Of a stretch of 64,000 bases of DNA, positions 18,029 to 27,600 are shown piece by piece. This DNA is from CAINVV01 sp964528535 (lineage in GTDB: Bacteria > Bacteroidota > Bacteroidia > Bacteroidales > Prolixibacteraceae). How positions within the stretch are numbered: position 1 is the stretch's first letter; each line of letters starts with the position of its first letter. Both the position numbers and the translations under genes were made by a program. A model generated the notes under the pieces. It had not been told where the DNA came from. It worked only from the letters and a program-made list of their open reading frames with translations, and did no database searches. The DNA is taken from contig CAZGSQ010000001.1 in NCBI GenBank assembly GCA_964528535.1, positions 62,001 to 126,000 of the forward strand. Reading direction: 5' to 3'.

Positions 18029-21000
18029 TTACAGTTTTGTATCCGGGAAGTTCGTAGTCAGCAGTTGTCTCTCTTCAGGTATCAGAATGGCTCGTCCAGG
18101 TTCGATGGCATACGAATCGGTTCTTTCCTTGGTCTTCTTGTCGCGCACACTCTTGAAACTCACACCTGGATTGATCCTTAGTACCAGTCCGAGCGCTTTT
18201 TTCAACTCCTCTTTGCTGTAATTTTTAACGGATGGATAGATCTTTTGAAGCAGGACCATCAGATCTGTTTCTGAATCATGGATGGCCTCTTTGAATATTT
18301 TTTGGGTGCCTATCACATAAACTCTCCCTCCCAGCGGTATTTTGGAAATCGACAGTGTTTCATTGGCCAGATTTTTATTCCTTCCCTGGCTGATAATCTG
18401 CCCCGCATAGTAGGAGGATAGCTCTTCCCTGTAGGCCTCAGGGAAATTCCTGCCCTCAATCTGTCTGGAGATTGCCCGCGAGAGATTGTACTGTGTGACG
18501 ATGTAGTTGTAATCATCGGCAACAATGTACCCGAACAGGTTGTTGTAGCTGCCTGTCGATGTGAGAATGGCCACAAGGGCCTCGATAGAAAGTTTAAATT
18601 CGGTTGATTGCGTATTGATAGAGGGATTCTCCTTTTGGACAAATGCCTGCATCAGTTGGGGGTACTCATTTTTTTTGTCGACAGGAAATCTAAGTTCACC
18701 TGCATACTCTTTCATCTCAGCAGGTGCTTTGATAAAGTTGGCTTTTTTCAGGTTGATGGCGACCGGTTCCCGACCTTCTGAATCCAGAAGGGGTTCTGTA
18801 ATTCCTTTGATTGGATCGTGATCGGGTGCAGCGTTCACTGCAACCACTGCGGATGCACTTTTCAGACCTGTGGAGGATACCTTCACTGTGACAGTTCCTG
18901 CTTTTCCGGTAGCCCGGATGAGGTTGGTTACGGGTGCATCGATGTACATGGTTCCTTCGTACTCCTCGTTTTTGTCGCGGTCGCTGCGGTACATTCCCGG
19001 ACCCACGAGCCGGGCCGGACCTTCGACTTCAAATTTCAGAACATTGCCTGCACCAACCACATGAATGCCTTTTGCATCTACGATATCCACTTTAAGTTCA
19101 ACGACATTGTCAGCACTTGCCCTCATGCTTTTGGCAGTAGGCGTGATGGTCAGGGCTGCAGGCTTGCCCGACATCACCGTTTTATGGCTTACTTTGCATC
19201 CATCTGAAGCAGTGGCGATGGCTTCTATTTCACCTTCAGTTACCAAAACATTCTCAAAGCAGACGCAGAAGTTATTTGATTTTGAAGGTTTCAGGATACC
19301 CATGCTCTTCCCATTGACCAGAAGTTCCACTTCTCTGGCGTTGGAATCGACGATAAAATTTTTTTTCTGTCCAAGATAAGTACTTCGCCAGAAATGAGGA
19401 TGTACAAACACCATTGGTCTTTTTGCAAAATTGGCCTGCCTTTGGTAGTAGGCGTACTTTGGATTTCTCCAGCTGTCTACCCAACCTTTTGGATTGATGT
19501 GTTTGAGTGGGGAGTTCACATATTCGCGGTCGGCGCCGTGGTCGGCATAGAGCCAAACGGCTCCGTTGTGTTCGGAGATGACACTCTTGTTTGACTGAGT
19601 ATGTTGCCATTCTTCAGTTCCTGCCCATTGGTTGTCATCGGGTTGCAGATTCTTGTCGTCGGTGTCGTACCACCCTTTGATGGTGCAGCGGAGAAAACTC
19701 TCGAGTGGCATCTCCTTGTCGGTGTGGCGGACATACTTGGGGTTGTAGGAATCGTTGTATGGCTGTCTGACAGTCAGGATCCGGGTTGTATCTTCCTCCA
19801 TGGCGAAACGTGAATCGCAGGCATCAGTTGTTTCATTGCCCATGCTCCAGAAGAGAATGGAGGGATGGTTGCGGTCGCGGCGAATCATCTCGCGGCAGTT
19901 TTGTTCCTGCACCAGATCGTTGAATTCCTGTTTTTTGATGTTGGGAAGCTCTTCATTGATGCAGATTCCATGGCGGTCCGTGAAATTGTAGATGTAAGGT
20001 GCCTGCGGATAGTGGGCCGTGCGCATAAAATTGGCCTCCAGCCCATACCTGATGTCATTCATGTCGCGCAAAGCCACCCATTCGGGGAATGCTGCACCCA
20101 ACCAAACGTACTCTTCGTGGCGGTTGATGCCATGCAAATTTGTAGACTTTCCATTTAAAATGAGTCTGTGTGTTTCGAAGTTCCATGCAACTGACCTGAT
20201 GCCAAAGGTAGAAGTGAAGCTGTCCATCAGTTTCCCATCCGTGTAAACTTCGGAAAAGCAATTGTAAAGGTAGGGTGTCTCAGGCGACCAAAGGTGCGGG
20301 TTGCCTATCCGTTCGGAAAGCTGGTTAAACTCAGTTAGCCGGTTGGCAGGAATAAGTATTGAAGTATCGAGTTTGCCGACGACACAATTTGACGAATCTG
20401 TGATCCAGGTCAGAAGTTGCACTTTTTGGGTCATTTTGGAATTGTTTTGGACGAAAGTCCTGACCCTTACGGTTGCCTCCTTCTCACTGACTGCGGGTGT
20501 GGTGATGAAGCACCCGCCTTCGTGTTTGTAGGATCCCTGGAAAGGTATGTTTACCTGCTCCTTGATGACGAGTCTCACCGTGCGGTGAATCCCTCCATAC
20601 ACATCGAAATTGCCTGCATTCATGGGAGGAATGCTGAAACGGTCCTTGAGCGAATTTTGTACTGCTACGGTCAGCAGGTTGTCCTCTCCAAACTTCACTG
20701 CATCGGTTATGTCGACATAAAAACTGGTATAGCCGCCCTTGTGCTCCTCGAGGTATTTGCCATTCAGGAAGATCCTGGCATATTTCTGAACCCCATCGAA
20801 CTCGAGACAGACTCTTTTTTTCGCGAATTGGTTTCCGATGGTGATGTGTTTGCGGTACCAGCCCCAGCCGTTCCACCAATAAGGATCGTCGTCCTGTGAG
20901 GCACTCCGGATGTAAGGGTGCAATTCGCGCGTGGTTTCGAAGGTCTGCCAGGTATGTGGCAGGCAGATGACAGGCCATTTTGAATCGTCAAAAAGCACGG

Positions 21001-21169
21001 CTTCGCATCCTTTTTTGTCACCTTCCGGATCTGGGAAGTAGTTGAAGGTCCAGTTGGTTGGAATCGATTTCACGGTCCGGGGAGATTCCGGAAACTGGTA
21101 GTGTTTTTGTTGTGCCTGCAGCGCAAGGGCCAGTAATAGGTTGCAGAAGAAGATAAAGGGTAATCTCAT
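18029..21169 (-). CDS. Secreted GH2 glycosidase with long C-terminal extension
   Basis: A 1046-residue exported enzyme (signal peptide MRLPFIFFCNLLLALALQAQ). The GH2 sugar-binding domain (about 35-205), Ig-like domain (about 210-325) and TIM barrel (about 330-620) are followed by further Ig-like domains that resemble the DUF4982 type of Bacteroidetes beta-galactosidases. The acid/base is Glu about 446 in SMGNETTD and the nucleophile is Glu about 533 in VISEHNGAV. After about residue 810 comes some 230 residues that I do not recognise, rich in charged and polar helices (for example YREELSSYYAGQIISQG). This tail is not part of ordinary GH2 enzymes. First gene of an operon with the GH28-like protein. 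Confidence 0.85.
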   Translation of the reverse strand: MRLPFIFFCNLLLALALQAQQKHYQFPESPRTVKSIPTNWTFNYFPDPEGDKKGCEAVLFDDSKWPVICLPHTWQTFETTRELHPYIRSASQDDDPYWWNGWGWYRKHITIGNQFAKKRVCLEFDGVQKYARIFLNGKYLEEHKGGYTSFYVDITDAVKFGEDNLLTVAVQNSLKDRFSIPPMNAGNFDVYGGIHRTVRLVIKEQVNIPFQGSYKHEGGCFITTPAVSEKEATVRVRTFVQNNSKMTQKVQLLTWITDSSNCVVGKLDTSILIPANRLTEFNQLSERIGNPHLWSPETPYLYNCFSEVYTDGKLMDSFTSTFGIRSVAWNFETHRLILNGKSTNLHGINRHEEYVWLGAAFPEWVALRDMNDIRYGLEANFMRTAHYPQAPYIYNFTDRHGICINEELPNIKKQEFNDLVQEQNCREMIRRDRNHPSILFWSMGNETTDACDSRFAMEEDTTRILTVRQPYNDSYNPKYVRHTDKEMPLESFLRCTIKGWYDTDDKNLQPDDNQWAGTEEWQHTQSNKSVISEHNGAVWLYADHGADREYVNSPLKHINPKGWVDSWRNPKYAYYQRQANFAKRPMVFVHPHFWRSTYLGQKKNFIVDSNAREVELLVNGKSMGILKPSKSNNFCVCFENVLVTEGEIEAIATASDGCKVSHKTVMSGKPAALTITPTAKSMRASADNVVELKVDIVDAKGIHVVGAGNVLKFEVEGPARLVGPGMYRSDRDKNEEYEGTMYIDAPVTNLIRATGKAGTVTVKVSSTGLKSASAVVAVNAAPDHDPIKGITEPLLDSEGREPVAINLKKANFIKAPAEMKEYAGELRFPVDKKNEYPQLMQAFVQKENPSINTQSTEFKLSIEALVAILTSTGSYNNLFGYIVADDYNYIVTQYNLSRAISRQIEGRNFPEAYREELSSYYAGQIISQGRNKNLANETLSISKIPLGGRVYVIGTQKIFKEAIHDSETDLMVLLQKIYPSVKNYSKEELKKALGLVLRINPGVSFKSVRDKKTKERTDSYAIEPGRAILIPEERQLLTTNFPDTKL

Positions 21170-21623
21170 GACTCAAATTTTGGCAGTTTAATTGGCCCAT
21201 CACTGGAGGGGGCATCCATGCATTTGGAATCCAAAGATAGAACATGTTGCGTTATTCATGACAAGATGTCCGATGTTGGTGGTTAGAAATGATTTGAACG
21301 CATTTTGATCTTCTTCCTATTTGGCCGTAAAGAGCGTTCTTTTACCTGCTATTTAAGAGATGAAGGGAGTTTCCGAGCGGGAATGATCCTTCCTTGACGA
21401 CTTACAGGGGTAGTCAGCTCCCCTGCTGGCACGGATCTCATAAATGAGAATGTTGTTTGCAATTTGATTAATTGTCTCCATATTTGTTGTGCAAATACAA
21501 CATTAACTATAAAAAGCATACTTAATGTCTGAAATATCCAACATGGAATGGGTTGCCAGGAGCGACGCTGCATTGCTCGGAACAATTGGATCTTTTGTAA
21601 AGCAGAAGCGGATTGAAAAAACC
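21170..21623. other. Divergent intergenic region between GH2 operon and esterase gene
   Basis: A 454-nt spacer with no convincing gene; short open frames on both strands lack start context and family resemblance. It must hold the promoters of both divergent transcripts. A short inverted repeat CTCATAAATGAG lies at 21437-21448, just upstream of the candidate promoter described separately. A weak GGGG/CCCC stem lies about 40 nt to its left. Confidence 0.5.
21456..21486 (+). promoter_or_regulatory. Candidate promoter of the three-module esterase
   Basis: TTTG at 21456-21459 and TATTTG at 21481-21486 resemble the Bacteroidetes -33 (TTTG) and -7 (TAnnTTTG, here without the two spacer bases) elements, 21 nt apart. 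They lie about 140 nt upstream of the ATG at 21624. Weak match; candidate only. Confidence 0.3.
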
Positions 21624-24197
21624 ATGAAGCATATTTTACTCCTTCTTTTATCCGTTTTTTCTAGCATATCTGGATTCTCACAATCCATTGACCTCTCAAA
21701 ATACAAGGCCCCCGTTAGGGTTGCCTGCATTGGGAACAGCATCACTTTTGGATCGGGTATTTCCGACAGGCCACGCGATTCGTATCCGGCACAGTTGGGC
21801 AGGATGCTGGGCGACAAGTGGATGGTGCGCAATTTTGGGGTGAGCGGCCGCACCATGTTGAAGAAAGGTGATTTCCCTTACTGGAAAGAAGATGCGTGGG
21901 CCGAGGCAAAGGAATTTCTGCCGGATGTGGTGGTCATCAAATTGGGTACCAACGATACCAAACCCCAGAATTGGAAATATGGTGAAGAATTCTTGGCAGA
22001 CAGCAGGGCCATGGTCAGGGAGTTGAAAAATCTGTCTTCACATCCTGTTATTTATCTCTGCAAACCGGTCCCTGCCTTTGGTAATCGGTGGGGAATCAAC
22101 GATTCGATTGTGGTGCACGGGGTTGTGCCGGCCGTGGAGAAACTGGCCAGGGAGGAGAAGCTACAGGTAATTGATCTCTATTCGGCGCTTTCAGGGATGG
22201 GTCATCTTTTCCCCGATCAGATTCATCCCAACTCGGAAGGAGCCGGACTAATGGCCAAATGCATTGCCAAACAATTGATGGGTGGCGATATCACGGTAGT
22301 GAAAGCACAGTATCCTGGCAAAAAATCTGAATGGCATGGATTTACCCGGTACGATTTTCAGCTGGATCGCCGGGATTGCCGGATGATCGTGCCAGACAAG
22401 GCTGCCCCAGGGAAACCCTGGATCTGGCGTGCCCGTTTTCCCGACTGGCATTGTGAAATGGACAGCATCCTGGTAAGGAAAGGGTTCCATGTGGTATACA
22501 TCAATACCGATTACCTTTTTGGATCGCCAAAATGTGTCGAGATCTGGAATGGTTTCTACAATTATCTGACTTCTCAACATGGATTAAACAAAAAAGTATC
22601 GCTGGAGGGAGTGAGTAGGGGAGGCTTGTACGTCTACAATTATGCCAAGAAATACCCCGAACATGTAAGTTGCCTCTATGCAGAGGGGCCCGTCTGTGAT
22701 TTCAAGAGCTGGCCGGGCGGAAAGGGGAGCAGCAAAGGAGATGCCGAATCGTGGAAACAATTGATGACAGCCTATGGGTTCAAAAATGAGGCCGAAGCGC
22801 TCGATTTCAAGGATAACCCCATCGACCATCTGGAGAAAATGGCTGCCGCGAAGGTACCGGTATTTCATTCCATCGGCTTAAACGACAGCATTGTTCCCAA
22901 TGAAGAAAACAGCTATATCTTACTTAACAGGTACATTCGCCTGGGAGGACCGGCAACTGTCTATTCCAACACGGCAGGGAAACAAAGTCTTCAGGGGCAT
23001 CATTACCCCATAGATAACCTCAAAGCAGGCGTAGATTTTGTCCTGAACAGTTATCCGGCCACGGCAATTCCGCTGGATAGCCGCAATTACCATGTTTACC
23101 GGAGCAAACTTCACAATGCTCAAATTGTGTTTGAAAGGGAAAAGAGAGGCAGGGTGGCATTCCTGGGAGGATCCATCACGCAAGGAACCGGATGGCGCGA
23201 CAGCATTTGCGCCTATTTGCAAAAGCGCTTCCCAAAGACACAATTTGATTTTGTTGCCGCAGGGATCTCCTCCATGGGTTCCACACCGGGGGCTTTCCGC
23301 TTCGAACGGGATGTCCTGTCCAAGGGCAAAGTGGATCTTTTGTTCGAGGAGGCGGCAGTAAACGACCGTACCAACGGATTTTCTACCGAGACACAGGTGT
23401 TGGGCATGGAAGGGATCGTCCGGCATGCCCGCGAATCCAATCCGGCGATGGAGGTGGTGCTGATGCATTTTGTGGATCCTGATAAAATGGCTGAGTACCG
23501 GAAAGGAGCTGTGCCAACTGAGATTCTGAACCACGAGAGGGTGGCCGAACATTACGGACTTTCTACCCTCAACCTGGCCAAAGAGGTGACCGACCGCATC
23601 GACAACGGTGAATTCAGCTGGGAGAAGGATTTCAAGAACCTTCATCCTTCTCCTTTCGGGCACCATGTCTATTTCCAATCGATGAAGTGCTTCATGGATG
23701 ATTGCTGGAGCGGATTCGTAGCTGACGATGACAAAGTTGTGGCATATAACCTTCCTGGTAAGCTGGCTGCCGGCTGCTACGACAAGGGTCAATTGATCCC
23801 GGCGGTTCAGGTCAGGACCACAAAGGGGTGGAAAGTTATGCCTGACTGGAAGCCTGCCGACAAAACAGGTACACGCCCCGATTTTACAAATGTGCCGATG
23901 CTGGTGGCAGAAGGACCTACCGGGATATTGAAATACAATTTTGTTGGCAACGCGGTTGGGATTGCCGTTGCGGCAGGCCTGGATGCGGGGATCATTGAAT
24001 ACTCCATCGACAAGAGTCCCTGGCAAAAGCAGGAGCTCTATACAGCCTGGAGTGCGCAGTTGCATCTGCCCTGGTTCATTACGCTTGGATACAATCTGGT
24101 ACCAGGAAAACATCTGTTAAGACTCAGGGTTTTGGCAGAGAAAAATCCCCAAAGCAAAGGAAATGCCTGCAGGATCAGGTATTTTTATATTAGCTGA
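21624..24197 (+). CDS. Three-module secreted esterase: SGNH - alpha/beta hydrolase - SGNH
   Basis: An 857-residue exported protein (signal peptide MKHILLLLLSVFSSISGFSQ). Module 1 (about 32-220) is an SGNH/GDSL hydrolase: Ser39 in GNSIT, Gly in FGVSG, Asn110 in LGTND, and Asp198/His201 in DQIH. Module 2 (about 240-480) is an alpha/beta hydrolase with nucleophile Ser331 in EGVSRGG, Asp421 in GLNDSIVP and His459/460 in QGHHYP. Module 3 (about 505-700) is a second SGNH domain with Ser517 in GGSIT, Asn580 in EAAVND and a late NLHPSPFGHH. A beta-rich tail ends the protein. All three catalytic sets look intact. Removal of acetyl or other acyl groups from a decorated glycan is the likely role, given the surrounding hydrolases. 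The ATG at 21624 is chosen because the signal peptide starts there. Confidence 0.85.
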   Translation: MKHILLLLLSVFSSISGFSQSIDLSKYKAPVRVACIGNSITFGSGISDRPRDSYPAQLGRMLGDKWMVRNFGVSGRTMLKKGDFPYWKEDAWAEAKEFLPDVVVIKLGTNDTKPQNWKYGEEFLADSRAMVRELKNLSSHPVIYLCKPVPAFGNRWGINDSIVVHGVVPAVEKLAREEKLQVIDLYSALSGMGHLFPDQIHPNSEGAGLMAKCIAKQLMGGDITVVKAQYPGKKSEWHGFTRYDFQLDRRDCRMIVPDKAAPGKPWIWRARFPDWHCEMDSILVRKGFHVVYINTDYLFGSPKCVEIWNGFYNYLTSQHGLNKKVSLEGVSRGGLYVYNYAKKYPEHVSCLYAEGPVCDFKSWPGGKGSSKGDAESWKQLMTAYGFKNEAEALDFKDNPIDHLEKMAAAKVPVFHSIGLNDSIVPNEENSYILLNRYIRLGGPATVYSNTAGKQSLQGHHYPIDNLKAGVDFVLNSYPATAIPLDSRNYHVYRSKLHNAQIVFEREKRGRVAFLGGSITQGTGWRDSICAYLQKRFPKTQFDFVAAGISSMGSTPGAFRFERDVLSKGKVDLLFEEAAVNDRTNGFSTETQVLGMEGIVRHARESNPAMEVVLMHFVDPDKMAEYRKGAVPTEILNHERVAEHYGLSTLNLAKEVTDRIDNGEFSWEKDFKNLHPSPFGHHVYFQSMKCFMDDCWSGFVADDDKVVAYNLPGKLAAGCYDKGQLIPAVQVRTTKGWKVMPDWKPADKTGTRPDFTNVPMLVAEGPTGILKYNFVGNAVGIAVAAGLDAGIIEYSIDKSPWQKQELYTAWSAQLHLPWFITLGYNLVPGKHLLRLRVLAEKNPQSKGNACRIRYFYIS

Positions 24198-24269
24198 TTA
24201 GTCGGTTAGTCAATTAATTGATGGAATGAGGGATCACCTGACCATTTGGGAGTAGAAAAAACAAAGAAT

Positions 24270-24575
24270 ATGGATACGGACGATTTGTCAAAAGAGACCT
24301 ATAAAGCAGTAATAATAGAAGCGGAGAAATTTCACCATGATCTAACTTTACGGTTTGGATTGCTTTCCTATCAATGCAAAGATGAGAATGAATTTATCGA
24401 GAAATCCATGAAGTTGGTAAGTGTGGTCCAAAAAGCGGATGATGCCTTATTAAATGATATTTTCTTTGGTGAAGTGCCGGAGAAAATCAAGTTAGCAAAG
24501 GCACTCGATAAGATTTCAATAAATATTGCCAAAGTTAGACTAATCCCAATCGAGAAAAGGCACTACGATTTTTAA
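24270..24575 (+). CDS. Small conserved helical protein of unknown function
   Basis: A 101-residue cytoplasmic protein with no signal peptide, predicted almost wholly helical and acidic. Its sequence (EAEKFHHDLTLRFGLLSYQC, then a C-terminal IPIEKRHYDF) resembles a short protein family that I recall from Bacteroidetes genomes without a known function. The start is the ATG at 24270 (MDTDDL); an upstream TTG frame is less likely. It lies 72 nt after the esterase gene in the same direction and is convergent with the GH2-LamG gene. Real coding seems likely from codon pattern and the conserved-looking ends; no role can be proposed. Confidence 0.6.
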   Translation: MDTDDLSKETYKAVIIEAEKFHHDLTLRFGLLSYQCKDENEFIEKSMKLVSVVQKADDALLNDIFFGEVPEKIKLAKALDKISINIAKVRLIPIEKRHYDF

Positions 24576-24645
24576 TTTAGGAAGTTCGTGTTGTTTTGTA
24601 TTCAGCACTCAATCCTTTGACGGGCAAAAATCAAATTTAGGCAGA

Positions 24646-27600
24646 TTAATTTTTGTATGGTTTTACCTGCATCACGAAGTGATACTCTTGCGGTAAAACC
24701 CTGTATTTGTCCAAAACAGAAATAGCGGTGCAGCCGACGCCGCTGGTGGCATAATCGAAGTTGAAGGTATAGCCGTCCATAGATTGAAGCTGATAAGGAT
24801 AGCGTGCCCTGGAGAGCTGATCGGTGGCATATTCCTGGGTGCTGAAATTGAAAAGATTGCTGCCCGAAAATTCCAACCCGGTGCCATCGGCCGTTTCGAG
24901 CCTTACCCAACGACTGTCGGTACGACAGCCATAATCCTGGGGAACCAGGTAGGATTCGGCCATCTCCTGAACGCTCTTTTTGTAGACTCCAATTTTGGCC
25001 CCTGTCTTGCGGTCGGGGTATGTTTCAAATGGTCCGCGACCGTACCAACTGACATGGTTCAAAGATTTGTCCATGACCCATTGCACTCCGATTTTAGGCA
25101 TCCAGGCCGGCATTGTTCCCTGCGGTGTGACCGTGTGGTCGATGGTAATTTCGCCTGTTCCGCTGATGGTGTAGCGATAATGGTTGTCGAAGGCGGTGGT
25201 GTAGCTGCTGCCTTCTGCATGATCATCGACCTCAATGACAACTGCATTGGCTTCGTTCTTCACAATTTTGAAATGGTCGGGTTTGGTCTTCATCCGATCA
25301 ATCCCAAGGGTGTACCAATTGCCTGCCGGGAAGGTCCCCATGCCGGGTTTGCCTTTGGCCAGATTGGCCGCGTAACTGGTCCAATTGTCGAGGTCATTGG
25401 CCAGGGGTGCCCGCCAGACATTTAATTTGGGCCCTTTCTTAACAAGCTCTATTCCATGGTATTTCATGCTATTGAGTTGTCCGGACTCCTTGTCAAAGGC
25501 ATATTCAAAGTCTTTGCCCGAAATCAGCAGTTGCTCTTTTGAATCAGTAGTGCCAATTCCGGAAACTTTTGGTTCTTCTTTGGTCGGCAACGGAATGTTC
25601 CACGGAAGTTCGAGCTGGTCCCAGGCCACTTCGAACCCAGCGGTTTCGTAAGTATTTGCCTTTTTGAGTGAAAAACTCAGAAGCAACCTGTACTCCAAGC
25701 CGGGTCGAATGGCAGGCTTTTGGTACGGGATTTTTATTTTTATTTTTTCAAGCGGAGCAAGTGAATAGTTGAGGTCTCCCCGTTGCAGAATCTCTCCGTC
25801 GGCCTGCAGCTGCCACGAAGTTTTTAATTCATCCAGATTGGTAAATGCGTAGCGGTTGGTGATTTCGACGATTCCGTCGGAGGAGTTGACCAGTTCGGCA
25901 TGCACTGGCTGGCTTGATTTCTTTACCTGGTACAATTCGGGTTGCGGGGTGCGGTCGGGCCAGATGAGGCCATAGGTTCGGCCGCCGATACCCATGCTGT
26001 AAAATGTCCCTTTTTCCTTCACCTCGTCGAATTCGAGCCACAGCCGTGCACTTTCCTTGAGCTGGGGGGAAGGATTCATCAACTTGTCAACAGGTATTGC
26101 CTTGTCGAAGATGGATAGCCTGTCGAACACGGCATTGCTCAGATTGTCCGGATATTCCTGACCTTCCATGTCGGAGAACCTACCGATATTCACAGGGAAA
26201 GGCTTGTTGGAGATCGATCCGGAAAAGGGTTTGCTGCCATATTTGGTGCCATCAATGTACACTTCCATGTTCTTGCTGTCGCAGGTTCCGGCAACGTGGT
26301 GCCAGTTGTTTTCCCAGTTTCCCGGCAGGTGTGTTTTCAGCACCCTTTTCGCCTCATCCGACACGAAAAATTCGATTGAGTCTCTGCTAAACTGGTTCAG
26401 CCCGAACTGGTAGCTTCCCTTTGTGATCATCTGGCCATTGCCATTCCATTTGCGGGGGAAAATCCAGAGTGAAAGGGTCAGCTCATTGCCGGTGAGGTCC
26501 AAAGCCGGATCGCGGTAGAGATCTATCCACTGGTCGTGGCCGCTCAGTTCGACGGCTTTGCCAAATTTGCCATCAACCAGTTTGCCACGGCCTTTGATGG
26601 CTGCTGAAATGTGGTATTTGGAATCGTCGGTAAGCAGTTGTATTTTCTCGTGGATACCCGGACTCACCCAGTCCCAGATGGCTCCGCCGGAGAGTCGCGG
26701 ATAGTTCCAGATCAGGTCCCAGTATTCGTCGAAACCACCACCGCCATTGCCTTCAACAGAGATGTACTCGTCCATGAAGGAGGGTCTTGGGTCCTGGGTC
26801 TCGGGAACCTGGGCGATTCTGGTGCGCAGTTCATAGGGCGTTGCGTACCTGGGTCCTATGATCTCTTCGCAGGGGACCTCATTCTTCCAAGCCACATCGT
26901 CTGTGTTGCCGCCATACATGAAGAGGCGGGTAGGATCCAGTATTTTCCCTTCCTTGATGACTTCACAAATGTTGTTGCCAATTCCACTCTCGTTGCCGGC
27001 GCTCCAGAAGAGGATGGAAGGGTGGTTGCGGTCTCGAAGGACCATTCCTTTGACCCTGTCGACATAGGCGTCGCGCCATTGGGGAAGCTTGGAGATGTAT
27101 TCGGTGGCATGCGACTCGTCGCCGGTTTCGTCTACGATGTACATTCCCAGTTCATCCGCAAGGTTCAGGTATTCGATGTTGGGTGGATAGTGACTCGTTC
27201 GTACGCAGTTGATGTTGAACTGTTTCATCAATATCAGGTCCTTGCGCATGGTTGCAACATCCATGGCATGTCCCAGCTCGGGGTGCTGCATGTGGGAGTT
27301 GACACCATTCAGTTTCACCGGCATGCCGTTGACCATCAATACCTGGTGCTTGACTTCAACTTTTTTGAATCCGACCCGGTTGCTAAGCACCTCTGTGATT
27401 TTTCCATTTGGGTCAATCAATTCAAATACAATGGAGTACAAATTTGGATTCTCAGCCGACCACTTACCAGGATTGTTGATTTTGGCTGAGAGTTTCACCT
27501 GAGCGATTCCTTCTTTCTTCAGTACAATTTTTTCGGATTGCATGGCAGCTCCGATCTGTTTTCTGTCTTTGTCAAACAGCGTCGCACAGATGGAATAGCC

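Noticed and set aside
22920..24113. 397-residue minus-strand open frame
   Set aside because: It is the antisense shadow of the three-module esterase, whose catalytic motifs fit the + strand; the minus translation shows no family features.
26611..27489. 292-residue + strand open frame
   Set aside because: It lies wholly opposite the GH2-LamG gene barrel region and has no recognisable domain.
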